Source of the DNA: Symbiodinium natans | Taxonomy: Eukaryota > Sar > Dinophyceae > Suessiales > Symbiodiniaceae | NCBI GenBank assembly: GCA_905221605.1 | Contig: CAJNDS010002451.1 | Location: 389,979 to 418,931 of the forward strand | Length of the DNA stretch: 28,953 nt | Reading direction: 5' to 3' | Part shown: one piece after another, positions 18,993 to 27,620 of the stretch | Position numbering within the stretch: the first letter of the stretch is position 1 | How the letters are laid out: each line of letters opens with the position of its first letter | Position numbers and translations under genes: made by a program | Notes under the pieces: model-generated | What the model was told of the DNA's origin: nothing | Database searches by the model: none | The model's input: only the letters and a program-made list of their open reading frames with translations

Positions 18993-19083
18993 TGGTTCTT
19001 AGTAGGGAATGAGGGAATTAGGGCCCTATACCCTTTAAGGGATTCTATATGGTACTCATTCCCTCATTCCCTACGAAGAATCA
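18993..19083. mobile_element. Foldback element, family B, 91 bp
   Basis: TGGTTCTTAGTAGGGAATGA at the left is complementary, with three mismatches, to the right arm ending TCATTCCCTACGAAGAATCA. The arms are about 26 bp with a 40-bp centre. Arm sequence differs from family A. Only one copy is seen in the window, and no target duplication is evident. Confidence 0.65.
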
Positions 19084-19185
19084 GCTAGTAGAGCCTCAAG
19101 CTCAGCTCATGTTTGGGGGCCAGGGCGTTAGGGCGCGGCTGGATCGCCGAAACTTCTAAACCCGAATCCCTAAAGCCCTGAACCC
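19084..19185. other. Unique spacer
   Basis: No gene. Degenerate CCCTAAA words at its right end, in opposite orientation to the next tract. Confidence 0.5.
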
Positions 19186-19262
19186 GGTTTAGGGTTTAGG
19201 GTTTAGGGTTTAGGGTTTAGGGTTTAGGATTTGGGGTTTAGGATTTAGGGTTTAGGGTTTAG
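19186..19262 (+). repeat. Telomeric tract
   Basis: About eleven TTTAGGG-type heptamers, with TTTAGGA and TTTGGGG variants. Confidence 0.92.
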
Positions 19263-19422
19263 CAGGGTTTAGCTTCTAGCTGCAAGAAAAACCCTAAACC
19301 CTCAAGCCCTCGAGCCCCTGGCTGCAAGAGCCTTTTCTGGGTTGAGCTCTGCTTTCAGAGCTCCCGAGACTCAAGGGATAGACTTCCGCGTGGTCACTTC
19401 TCTAAAGTGTGGTCCTTTTTGG
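19263..19422. other. Unique spacer
   Basis: Contains one CCCTAAACCCTCAAGCCCTC fragment; otherwise unrecognised. Confidence 0.5.
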
Positions 19423-19485
19423 GTTTAGGGTTTAGGGTTTAGGGTTTAGGGTTTAGGGTTTAGGGTTTGGTTTTGGGTTTAGGGT
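19423..19485 (+). repeat. Telomeric tract
   Basis: Nine TTTAGGG-type heptamers, with one TTTGGTTTTGGG degeneration near the end. Confidence 0.92.
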
Positions 19486-19767
19486 ACCATCACTTTGCGA
19501 GCTGACCACATGACTATTGATTAGCTTGATTGGCTCGAGGGTTGATTGGGTCAGGCATTGGCCCCCGGAATGTTAGGATGGATCGTCTGGCTGTAGAATG
19601 TTTGGGAGGTTACTCTAAACCCTAAACCCTTTACCCTAAACCCTAAGCCCCAAGCCCAAAACCCCAAACTCAAACCCCCCAAGGTTTTGTGTACCTACCC
19701 CCATAAAAGTTCTGGTCTCATCTCGCAGGCTTGCCCAAGTGGGGGGGGGGGTTACCTTATCTGGGTC
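19486..19767. other. Spacer with a CCCTAAA fragment
   Basis: A CCCTAAA-orientation fragment lies at about 19616-19660 (with CCCCAAG, CCCCAAA), followed by a G10 run at 19741. No gene. Confidence 0.55.
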
Positions 19768-19836
19768 TAGGGTCTCGGGTCTGGGGTCTAGGGTTTAGGG
19801 TTTGGGGTTTAGGGTTTAGGGTTTAGGGTTTAGGGG
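19768..19836 (+). repeat. Telomeric tract with TCTAGGG variants
   Basis: The left part is TCTAGGG, TCTCGGG and TCTGGGG; the right part is TTTAGGG and TTTGGGG. The variant block is ordered rather than mixed. Confidence 0.88.
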
Positions 19837-20054
19837 TACCTTATTGGGGTCCTTATAAGGATTCCTACCATTTGGGGTCTATATTAGAGGTCCCGATTTT
19901 CGTAAACCCCCAAAGCAATTGTTCAAAGTATCTCCTTACAATCCCTGCACACTGATCGCGCAAACTACCCCGCGTACAAGCTCTTATCAAGTAGGGGCGC
20001 TAGACTCGACGTGCGAGGGAATCTAGATTGTTCTTACCCTAAATAACTTAGACC
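19837..20054. other. Unique spacer
   Basis: GGTACCTTATTGGGGTCCTT, then GGGGTCTATATTAGAGG, loosely resembles the telomere-associated dispersed sequence. No gene. Confidence 0.45.
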
Positions 20055-20160
20055 CTTAAACCCTAAACCCTAAACCCTAAGCCCTAAACCCTAAACCCTA
20101 AACCCTAAACCCGAACCCTAAACCCTGAACCCTGAACCCTGTGCCCTGAACCTTCAAGCT
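20055..20160 (-). repeat. Telomeric tract (CCCTAAA, CCCTGAA)
   Basis: Perfect heptamers on the left grade into CCCTGAA and CCCTGTG variants on the right. Confidence 0.9.
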
Positions 20161-20282
20161 TCAAGCCGCAATGCCCGACGCAGGTACATGAGCCCTCGAG
20201 GGGACATTTTTTCTGAGAGAAGAGGCGGACGAGGGCATCGTGGAGATCGAGGAGATCGGGGCGATAGGCCGGCAACGACAGG
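20161..20282. other. Unique spacer
   Basis: GC-rich with a short GGAGATCGA repetition near 20241; no gene. Confidence 0.5.
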
Positions 20283-20430
20283 TTGAGGGTTTAGGGTTTA
20301 GGGTTTTTTTGTTTGGGGTTTAGGGTTTAGAGTTTTTTTGTTTGGGGTTTAGGGTTTAGAGTTTTTTTGTTTGGGGTTTAGGGTTTAGAGTTTTTTTGTT
20401 TGGGGTTTAGGGTTTAGGGCTTTAGGGTCG
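20283..20430 (+). repeat. Telomere-derived 29-bp tandem repeat
   Basis: GGGGTTTAGGGTTTAGAG followed by TTTTTTTGTTT repeats with period 29, from 20315, 20344, 20373 and 20402. Two telomeric heptamers plus a T-rich linker were amplified together. Confidence 0.92.
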
Positions 20431-20801
20431 AAGAAGTCGATTGGCCCTAGGTTTTCAAGGGTTGGTTTGAGAGGATCCATGGCTGATCCCGAGGGGGGGG
20501 GTCCATAGTCAACTCAGTGGTTCTTGGGATTGAATCCCATTTCAGGGTTTAGGGTCCATCGGCCAAGACCAACTTGTTGCTTGTTTTTGCAGGTGTAGGT
20601 CCGCTGCCGATCGCTTACTGCAGCAGATTCTTATGCCTTTGAGCTTTGTTGGTTGTCATGTTATGTGCTCTGTAGTTGCTTTTGGTTAGGATGAACATGG
20701 GCCTCGCAAAAGTTCGAGCAAGTAGCCGCGAAATAGACTTTGCACTTTCGGCGGTGAGCGTCAATTTCTGCATGAAGGATTACTGGGCGATCCTCATTGA
20801 C
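20431..20801. other. Unique spacer, no supported gene
   Basis: Only short open frames. A single TTTAGGG fragment at about 20546. Confidence 0.5.
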
Positions 20802-20830
20802 ACCCTAAACCCTAAACCCTAATCCCTAAA
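20802..20830 (-). repeat. Short telomeric fragment
   Basis: Three to four CCCTAAA heptamers, the last degenerate. Confidence 0.8.
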
Positions 20831-20900
20831 GCTTACCAGTGCAATCATGCAAAGGCTTTCTGACTTTGGATGCTAGTACATCTTGTTTTTTGTGGAAATA

Positions 20901-20964
20901 CCCTAAACCCTAAACCCTAAACCCCAAACCCCAAACCCTAAACCCTAAACCCTAAACCCTAAAC
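20901..20964 (-). repeat. Telomeric tract
   Basis: About nine CCCTAAA heptamers including two CCCCAAA. Confidence 0.92.
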
Positions 20965-21367
20965 TTTAATGTTTTAAGTGATGACCCAAAAGGGGTCTCA
21001 GGAGGGTCCTAGAAGGGTCCCAGACAAAGGTTCCAGGGAAGGTCCCAGGGGGCCCCTTGTTCCAAACGCTTCTCGGCAGGAAACCGAGGCGAATTTAGAT
21101 AAGTTGACCATCTGAGCATATGGCCATTCCAGAACTTTCACTTCTGCCCATTAGCTTGTCTGTTTGGAGAAATGCCTTCACACATCTATTGTTTTAGGGA
21201 TATCACCAGCCAGCACCTGCAGCCTTATAGTTGTTCACGGCGATTCTTGGGGTTTGTATTATCGTACGAAAAGACCTCCAACAAGAGCCGGCCTCGTGGA
21301 CATGTAGTGCTATAGCAAATGATATATATAGCACTCTGGAAAGCTTGAGGTTTCACAAACCTGTTGA
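20965..21367. other. Unique spacer with GGTCC-rich start
   Basis: 20991-21055 has repeated GGGTCC(C/T)AG words. The remainder is unique. A 78-codon frame at 21231-21467 spans the 21-bp duplication; no family recognised. Confidence 0.5.
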
Positions 21368-21411
21368 GGCTTCACAAAAAGTCGTAAGCAGCTTCACAAA
21401 AAGTCGTAAGC
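21368..21411 (+). repeat. 21-bp tandem duplication
   Basis: GGCTTCACAAAAAGTCGTAAG, then AGCTTCACAAAAAGTCGTAAG. Confidence 0.9.
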
Positions 21412-21595
21412 ACTCCGGCCACAAACTCACACAAAATGAAGCGGCCATTCCGCATGGAATGGGATGAAGCAACCATTGATCCAACCCCTTGAAGCGCTCG
21501 GAACCCTAAACCCTGCCCTTAGATGAGGTTGAGCTCTGCGACCATGCACAACTACGTAGTCAAATTCTGAGCCCTGAATGGCCCCCAGCAGTGTT
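21412..21595. other. Unique spacer
   Basis: No gene seen. Confidence 0.5.
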
Positions 21596-21620
21596 TAGGG
21601 TTCAGGGTTTAGGGTTTAGT
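21596..21620 (+). repeat. Short telomeric tract
   Basis: Three to four TTTAGGG-type heptamers, followed by AGTATGGGGTATATTGG, which resembles the downstream part of the dispersed telomere-associated sequence. Confidence 0.8.
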
Positions 21621-21652
21621 ATGGGGTATATTGGATGATCGGTTCAGTGGTA

Positions 21653-21692
21653 CCCCCCCGCCCCCCCCCCCCCCCCCCCCCCCCCCCGCCGC
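21653..21692. repeat. Poly-C tract
   Basis: About 38 C with one or two G interruptions. Confidence 0.95.
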
Positions 21693-21862
21693 TTGACCAG
21701 AGGCCTCACCGTCCGATAATGGACCGGCGAGAGAGGATGTCGAAAGCAGGGGGGCCAATCCTGGGAAGTTCCACCAGGGTTCTCGGGTTCTCCAGTTTGA
21801 CTTCTTTTGCGTTGTTTTGTTTGGAAGTTCTTGCGAGTTCAGGGTTGATTTCTACTGACTCA
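21693..21862. other. Unique spacer between two poly-C tracts
   Basis: No gene. The frames crossing it read the flanking tracts as polyproline or polyglycine. Confidence 0.5.
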
Positions 21863-21869
21863 CCCCCCG

Positions 21870-21942
<73 letters not shown>

Positions 21943-21969
21943 CCCCCCCCCCCCCACCCGACCCCCCCC
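21863..21969. repeat. Very long poly-C tract
   Basis: About 105 bp of C with isolated G, T and A near its ends. Uninterrupted C exceeds 60. Assembly length is doubtful. Confidence 0.95.
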
Positions 21970-22010
21970 GGGGTGGCCTTAAATGGGTCTAGGAAGCTGG
22001 GAATCGGGTT
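21970..22010 (+). repeat. Boundary motif, diverged second forward copy
   Basis: GGGTGGCCTTAAATGGGTCT then AGGAAGCTGGGAATCG aligns with 2491-2530 with short indels. As there, it lies between a G/C-rich run and a GA-rich block. Confidence 0.6.
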
Positions 22011-23209
22011 GTCTTGATAGCCATAACGTTTCCACGAGGGAACGCGCTGTTCACGTCAGTCTCGTTTTTACTATGGAGGACTCAGGGAACAAGAACCAGG
22101 GTTAGTTCATCTTTTCTCGTCTCTTTTTCCTAATCAACCCTAAAAAGTCGAAGGGCTTCGCGTGAGGAGAAGAGGAGAAGAGAAGAAGAGGAAAGGAGAG
22201 AAGGAGGGGAGAAACGATAAGAGGAACACAATTTTCATGGAAGAGCAAGGGGGGGAAAAAGGAGGGGGGGGGGGGAAAAAGAAGATAGAAGAGAGAGGAA
22301 TATAAAAGGAGATGGAGAGAGGACCAAAAACAGGCGCAAAGAAGATGGTACTCTTCTTTATCTATCCTCTCTCCCTTATCTCTCCGTTCCCTCTGTCTTT
22401 TCGAAATGAGAAAAACAAAAAGAAAGATGAAAAGAAGAAGGGTTAGGAAAAGAGCCGAAGAGATAGGCCGAAAAGAGGGGTATGGTGAAGTACGGCAAAG
22501 GTCCACGCACAAGGAGTCACCTTCTGCTTACCCTTCCACTGCTTGATTTTACAAGCTCCTTTCTTGTGTTTTATCAGTTAAAATTAAAAGGAAACAGAAG
22601 GAGAGAAGGGAAAGGGAAGTGAGAGAGGAGAGACAACAAGGAGGCCATTTTAAATTCCTGTGAGTTATCAAAAGGAATGCAATATTATGGGAAGAGCAAT
22701 GGAAAAAAAGAGTGGAAGAGAAATTAAGACAGGAGAGGGAGGTGCAAAAATAAGGCAAAGAGAAGATGGTGCCGTTTTCATCTCACCTCTCGTTCTTATC
22801 TTCCTCTTCTCTGGTTCTTTTCCCTGTGAAATAAAAAAACAAAAGGAAGGACAATGAACATATAAAGGAACCCGTTTTCGTTTTCCGTTTGGGCACAAGG
22901 AAAAAAAACAGAGGCGATAGGGCGAGAGGAGGGGTTTGCTGAAGCATGGGGAGGGTGTACGGGAAAGGGGCCAACTCCGCCCACTTCCCCCATCCATTGA
23001 AAGAGGAAAAGGAACAGGGCCTCCATTCCCCTCTTATTCTTCCTTTCTTGCGTTTTTGTCGTTTAGAAGGGAACAGGAGAAGAGGAGGGAGAGAGAAGGA
23101 GAGAGGAGACACAAAAAGGGTTGCATTTTTAATGGGAAGAGCAAAGAAAAGACCAGAAGAGAGATGATGGGAGAAGAGGGGGAGACAAAACAAGGCGCAC
23201 AGAAAATGG

Positions 23210-24118
23210 GCAGATAAGAAGAGAGGAAAGGGAATGACCAAGTACAATGAGGAGTTCTTCAATTTCCCTCCCTATCTCTTATGTTACTTTTCCTTCTTGT
23301 GGGGTGTCCCTTTTTCTCTTGAAGATGCAGAAAACGATTGAAAAGGACACCCGTTCCATCGCCCATATGTAGGGAAAGAGAGAGAATCATGAGCATCAGC
23401 TGGGCTTGCTGCCAATCCAACATGGGCGTCCCTTTTAATCGCATTCTGTGTCCTTTTTTCTCGCTTGAAGATGCAGAAAACGATCCAAAAGCACATCTGT
23501 TGGAGGAAGAGAGAAGGAGAGAGGAGAGATACCAAGGATTGCATATTTAATGGGAAGAGCAAGGAAGAGAATAGAAGACAGATGAATAGAGAAGATGGCG
23601 CTCTTCTTTATCTATTCTCTCTCCCTTGTTTCTCCCTTCCGTCTTCTTTTCGAAATGAGAAAAACAAAAAGGAAGAACTATGAGAAGGAGAAGAGTAAGG
23701 AAAGGAACAGAAGAGATAGGCCGAGAGGATGAATATGATGGATTATTATGGAAAGGCTCACGCGCAAGGAGTCACCCTCTGCTTACCTTTTCACTGCTTT
23801 ATCATATGAGTTCCTTTCTTGTGTTTTATCAGTTAAAAGGAAGCGGAAGAAGAGAAGGGAAAGGGAAGTGAGAGAGGAAAGATAACAAGGATGCTATGTT
23901 TACCGAAGCGTGCTGCAAGGAATAGAAGAGACAGGAAGCAAGGAGACGGAATCACAAAATAAGGCGCAAAGCTGTACATATCATCTCTCCCTTGTCTCTC
24001 CCTGTTCCCTTTCGAACTAGAAAAAACCGTTCTTGCTTTTCACAGATAGGTTCCCTCTCTCCTCTTCAGGAAATCCCCTTTCCCTTATGTTGCTTTTTGA
24101 AGCGAATAAGAAAAATAG
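23210..24118. repeat. GA sub-unit, tandem copy 1
   Basis: Most of it aligns with 24119-24779 at an offset of 882 bp with very few substitutions. It lacks about 30 bp near 23596 that the second copy retains. Confidence 0.88.
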
Positions 24119-24779
24119 CAGATAAGAAGAGAGGAAAGGGTCAATTTCCCTCCCTATCTCTTATGTTGCTTTTCCTTCTTGTGGGGTGTCCCTGTTTCTC
24201 TTGAAGATGCAGAAAACGATTGAAAAGGACACCCGTTCCATCGCCCATGTGTAGGGAAAGAGAGAGAATCATGAGCATCAGCTGGGCTTGCTGCCAATCC
24301 AACATGGGCGTCCCTTTTAATCGCAGTCTGTGTCCTTTTTTCTCGCTTGAAGATGCAGAAAACGATCCAAAAGCACATCTGTTGGAGGAAGAGAGAAGGA
24401 GAGAGGAGAGATACCAAGGATTGCATATTTAATGGGAAGAGCAAGGAAGAGAATAGAAGACAGATGAATAGAGAAGAGGGAGAGACAAAACAAGGCGCAG
24501 AGAAGATGGCACTCTTCTTTATCTATTCTCTCTCCCTTGTTTCTCCCTTCCCTCTTTCTTTTCGAAATGAGAAAAACAAAAAGGAAGAACTATGAGAAGG
24601 AGAAGAGTAAGGAAAGGAACAGAAGAGATAGGCCGAGAGGATGAATATGATGGAGTATTATGGAAAGGCTCACGCGCAAGGAGTCACCCTCTGCTTACCT
24701 TTCCACTGCTTTATCATATGAGTTCCTTTCTTGTGTCTTTATCAGTTAAAAGGAAGCAGAAGAGAAGGGAAAAGCAAAA
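24119..24779. repeat. GA sub-unit, tandem copy 2
   Basis: Near-identical to 23210-23870. It lacks about 27 bp near 24140 (GAATGACCAAGTACAATGAG region of copy 1). It ends at the 55-bp array. Confidence 0.88.
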
Positions 24780-26097
24780 ATTGAGCCCAACATTTTAGGA
24801 CCAGGGCTTGCGATCTGACTCTTTGGAGCAAAAATCGATTCCAAAATCTTAGGGACCAGGGCTTGCGATGTTACTCTTTGGAGCAAGAAATGAGCCCAAA
24901 ATCTTAAAGACCGGGGCTTGCGATTTCACCTTTTGGAGCAAATACTGGGCCCAAAATCTTAGGGACCAGGGCTTGCAATTTGACTCCGTGGAGCACAAAT
25001 CGACCCGAAATCTTAGGGACCAGGGCTTGCGATTTGACTCTGTGGAGCACAAATCGACCCCGAAACTTAGGGACCAGGGCTTGCGATTTGACTCTTTGGA
25101 GCAAAAATCGACCCAAAAATCTAAGGGACCAGGGCTTGCGATTTTACTCTTTGGCGCAAAAACTGGGCCCCAAATCTTAGGGACCAGGGCTTGCGATGTC
25201 ACTCTTTGGAGCAAAATTGAACCCAAAGTCTTAGGGACCAGGGCTTGCGATTTGACTCTTTGGAGCAAAAACTGGGCCCAAAATCTTAGGGAGCAGGGTT
25301 TGCGATTTGACTCTTTGGAGCAAAAACTGGGCCCCAAATCTTAGGGACCAGGGCTTGCGGTTTGACTCTTTGGAGCAAAAATTGAACCCAAAATCTTAGG
25401 GACCAGGGCTTGCGATTTGACTCTTTGAACCAAAAACTGGGCCCAAAATCTTAGGGACAAGGGCTTGCGATGTCACTCTTTGGAGCAAAAAATGAACCCA
25501 AAATCTTAGGGACCAGGGCTTGCGATTTGACTCTTTGGAGCAAAAACTGGGCCCCAAATCTTAGGGACCAGGGCTTGCGATTTGACTCTTTGGAGCAAAA
25601 ATTGAACCCAAAATCTTAGGGACCAGGGCTTGCGATTTGACTCTTCGAAGCAAAAACTGGGCCCAAGATCTTAGGGACCAGGGCTTGCGATGTCACTCTT
25701 TGGAGCAACAATGAATGCAAAATCTTAGGGACCAGGGCCTGCGATTTGACTGTTTGGAGCAAAAATTGAACCCAAAATCTTAGGGACCAGGGCTTGCGAT
25801 TTGACTCTTTGGAGCAAAAACTGGGCCCAAGATCTTAGGGACCAGGGCTTGCGATGTCACTCGTTGGAGCAAAAAAATGAACCCAAAATCTTAGGGACCA
25901 GGGCTTGCGATTTGACTCTTTGGAGCAAAAACTGGGCCCCAAATCTTAGGGACCAGGGCTTGCGATGTCACTCTTTGGAGCAAAAAACGAACCCAAAATC
26001 TTAAGGACCAGGGCTTGCGATGTCACTCTTTGGAGCAAAAATTGAACCCAAAATCTTAGGGACCAGGACTTGCGATGTCACTCTTTGGAGCAAAAAC
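24780..26097 (+). repeat. 55-bp tandem array, about 24 copies
   Basis: Units contain CTTAGGGACCAGGGCTTGCG, then ATTTGACTCTTTGGAGC, then AAAAACTGGGCCCAAAAT or AAAAATTGAACCCAAAAT. Twenty-four occurrences of the GGGCTTGCG core (three with one substitution) were counted between 24806 and 26067. In the right half, units differ by GATTTGAC or GATGTCAC and by CTGGGCCC or TTGAACCC, often in a regular alternation. Frames up to 162 codons on the minus strand are by-products. Confidence 0.95.
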
Positions 26098-27228
26098 CCC
26101 GTTCCGTTTTGTGTGGTATTTGCATCACTTTTCCCGAGTGCCAAGGGGATCCCGGCAAATTTTGACCGGCAAAGTTGTTCCTACCCTTTCCCGTTTTGTG
26201 TGGTATTTGCAGGACTTTTCCAGGGTGCCAAGGGAATCCCGGCAAATTTTGACCCGCAAAGTTGTTCCTACCCTTTCCCGTTTTGTGTGGTATTTGCAGG
26301 ACTTTTCCAGGGTGCCAAGGGAATCCCGGCAAATTTTGACCGGCAAAGTTGTTCCTACCCTTTCCCGTTTTGTGTGGTATTTGCAGGACTTTTCCAGGGT
26401 GCCAAGGGAATCCCGGCAAATTTTGACCGGCAAAGTTGTTCCTACCCGTTCCCGTTTTGTGTGGTATTTGCATCACTTTTCAAGGGTGCCAAGGGGATCC
26501 CGGCAAATTTTGACCGGCAAAGTTGTTCCTACCCTTTCCCGTTTTGTGTGGTATTTGCATCACTTTTCCCGGGTGCCAAGGGGGTCCCGGCAAATTTTGA
26601 CCCGCAAAGTTGTTCCTACCCGTTCCCGTTTTGTGTGGCATTTGCATCACTTTTCCCGAGTGCCAAGGGGATCCCGGCAAATTTTGACCGGCAAAGTTGT
26701 TCCTACCCTTTCCCGTTTTGTGTGGTATTTGCATCACTTTTCTAGGGTGCCAAGGGAATCCCGGCAAATTTTGACCGGCAAAGTTGTTCCTACCCTTTCC
26801 CGTTTTGTGTGGTATTTGCAGGACTTTTCTAGGGTGCCAAGGGAATCCCGGCAAATTTTGACCCGCAAAGTTGTTCCTACCCTTTCCCGTTTTGTGTGGT
26901 ATTTGCATCACTTTTCCGGGGTGCCAAGGGAATCCCGGCAAATTTTGACCGGCAAAGTTGTTCCTACCCTTTCCCGTTTTGTGTGGTATTTGCAGGACTT
27001 TTCCAGGGTGCCAAGGGGATCCCGGCAAATTTTGACCGGCAAAGTTGTTCCTACCCTTTCCCGTTTTGTGTGGTATTTGCAGGACTTTTCCAGGGTGCCA
27101 AGGGGATCCCGGCAAATTTTGACCGACAAAGTTGTTCCTACCCTTTCCCGTTTTGTGTGGTATTTGCATCACTTTTCCAGGGTGCCAAGGGGATCCCGGC
27201 AAGTTTTGACCGGCAAAGTTGCTCCTGC
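26098..27228 (-). repeat. 87-bp tandem array, 13 copies, inverted relative to 5498-6984
   Basis: TTTTGTGTGG recurs every 87 bp from 26107 to 27151. The reverse complement contains CCGGGATCCCCTTGGCACC, AAAAGTCCTGCAAATACC and ACACAAAACGG, as in the first array. It differs in TTTGCCGGTC for TTTGCGGGTC, and many units carry AAAAGTGATGCAAATACC. The period is strictly 87, so three frames stay open across it, including a 453-codon + frame (26075-27436) and a 329-codon minus frame (27469-26480). Confidence 0.97.
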
Positions 27229-27254
27229 CCCAGGCCCTCCTGGGCCCCAAGAAG

Positions 27255-27620
27255 CAATGAAACATAAGAAACAGATGAAGGATGAAGCAGATGAAGCAGA
27301 TCATGAAGATGATGAAGATGATGGAGATGATGAAGATGATGAAAACGATGAAGATGATGAAGATGATGAAAATGATGAAGATGATGAAGATGATGAAGAT
27401 GATGAAGATGATGATGAAGCTGATTGGGATCATTGATGTCAAGGATGCACATGAAACATATTGGAACAACCGTGGAGATGAGAGAGATGATGGGGATGAT
27501 GAAAAAAGATGATGAAGATGATGAAGATGATGATGATAGATGATGAAGATGATGACGATAATGAAGATGATGATGATGATGATGCGGATGAGGATGAGGA
27601 TGATGATGATGAAGCTGATT
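27255..27620 (+). repeat. GAT-rich microsatellite
   Basis: GATGAAGATGAT-type triplets over about 350 bp, interrupted at 27420-27490 by a less regular stretch. GATGAAGCTGATT near both 27413 and 27608 suggests a duplicated end. It supplies the acidic tail of the 453-codon frame. Confidence 0.93.

Larger units (their letters stand above)
22090..24779. repeat. Purine-rich (GA) satellite block 2
   Basis: Homologous to 2540-5497 in the same orientation. The marker TCTTCTTTATCTAT occurs near 22352, 23602 and 24513. The first unit carries a unique G-rich insertion near 22250-22275. Reverse frames of 136 and 159 codons reflect the pyrimidine-rich strand; the first shares parts of its translation with the frame at 2620-3006 because the DNA is homologous. 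Confidence 0.9.

Noticed and set aside
2540-24779. Retroelement polypurine tracts or retrotransposon coding in the GA blocks
   Set aside because: No reverse transcriptase, integrase or LTR pattern visible; the blocks are diverged satellite units.
26075-27436. 453-codon + strand open frame with 29-residue repeats and an acidic tail
   Set aside because: It coincides exactly with the 87-bp array and GAT tract. Two other frames, one on each strand, are open over the same DNA, and the homologous 88-bp array cannot keep a frame. No domain or start context supports a gene.
26480-27469. 329-codon minus strand frame with an Ile/Phe-rich start resembling a membrane segment
   Set aside because: The hydrophobic run is the complement of GAT triplets and the remainder is the 87-bp array; composition alone explains it.
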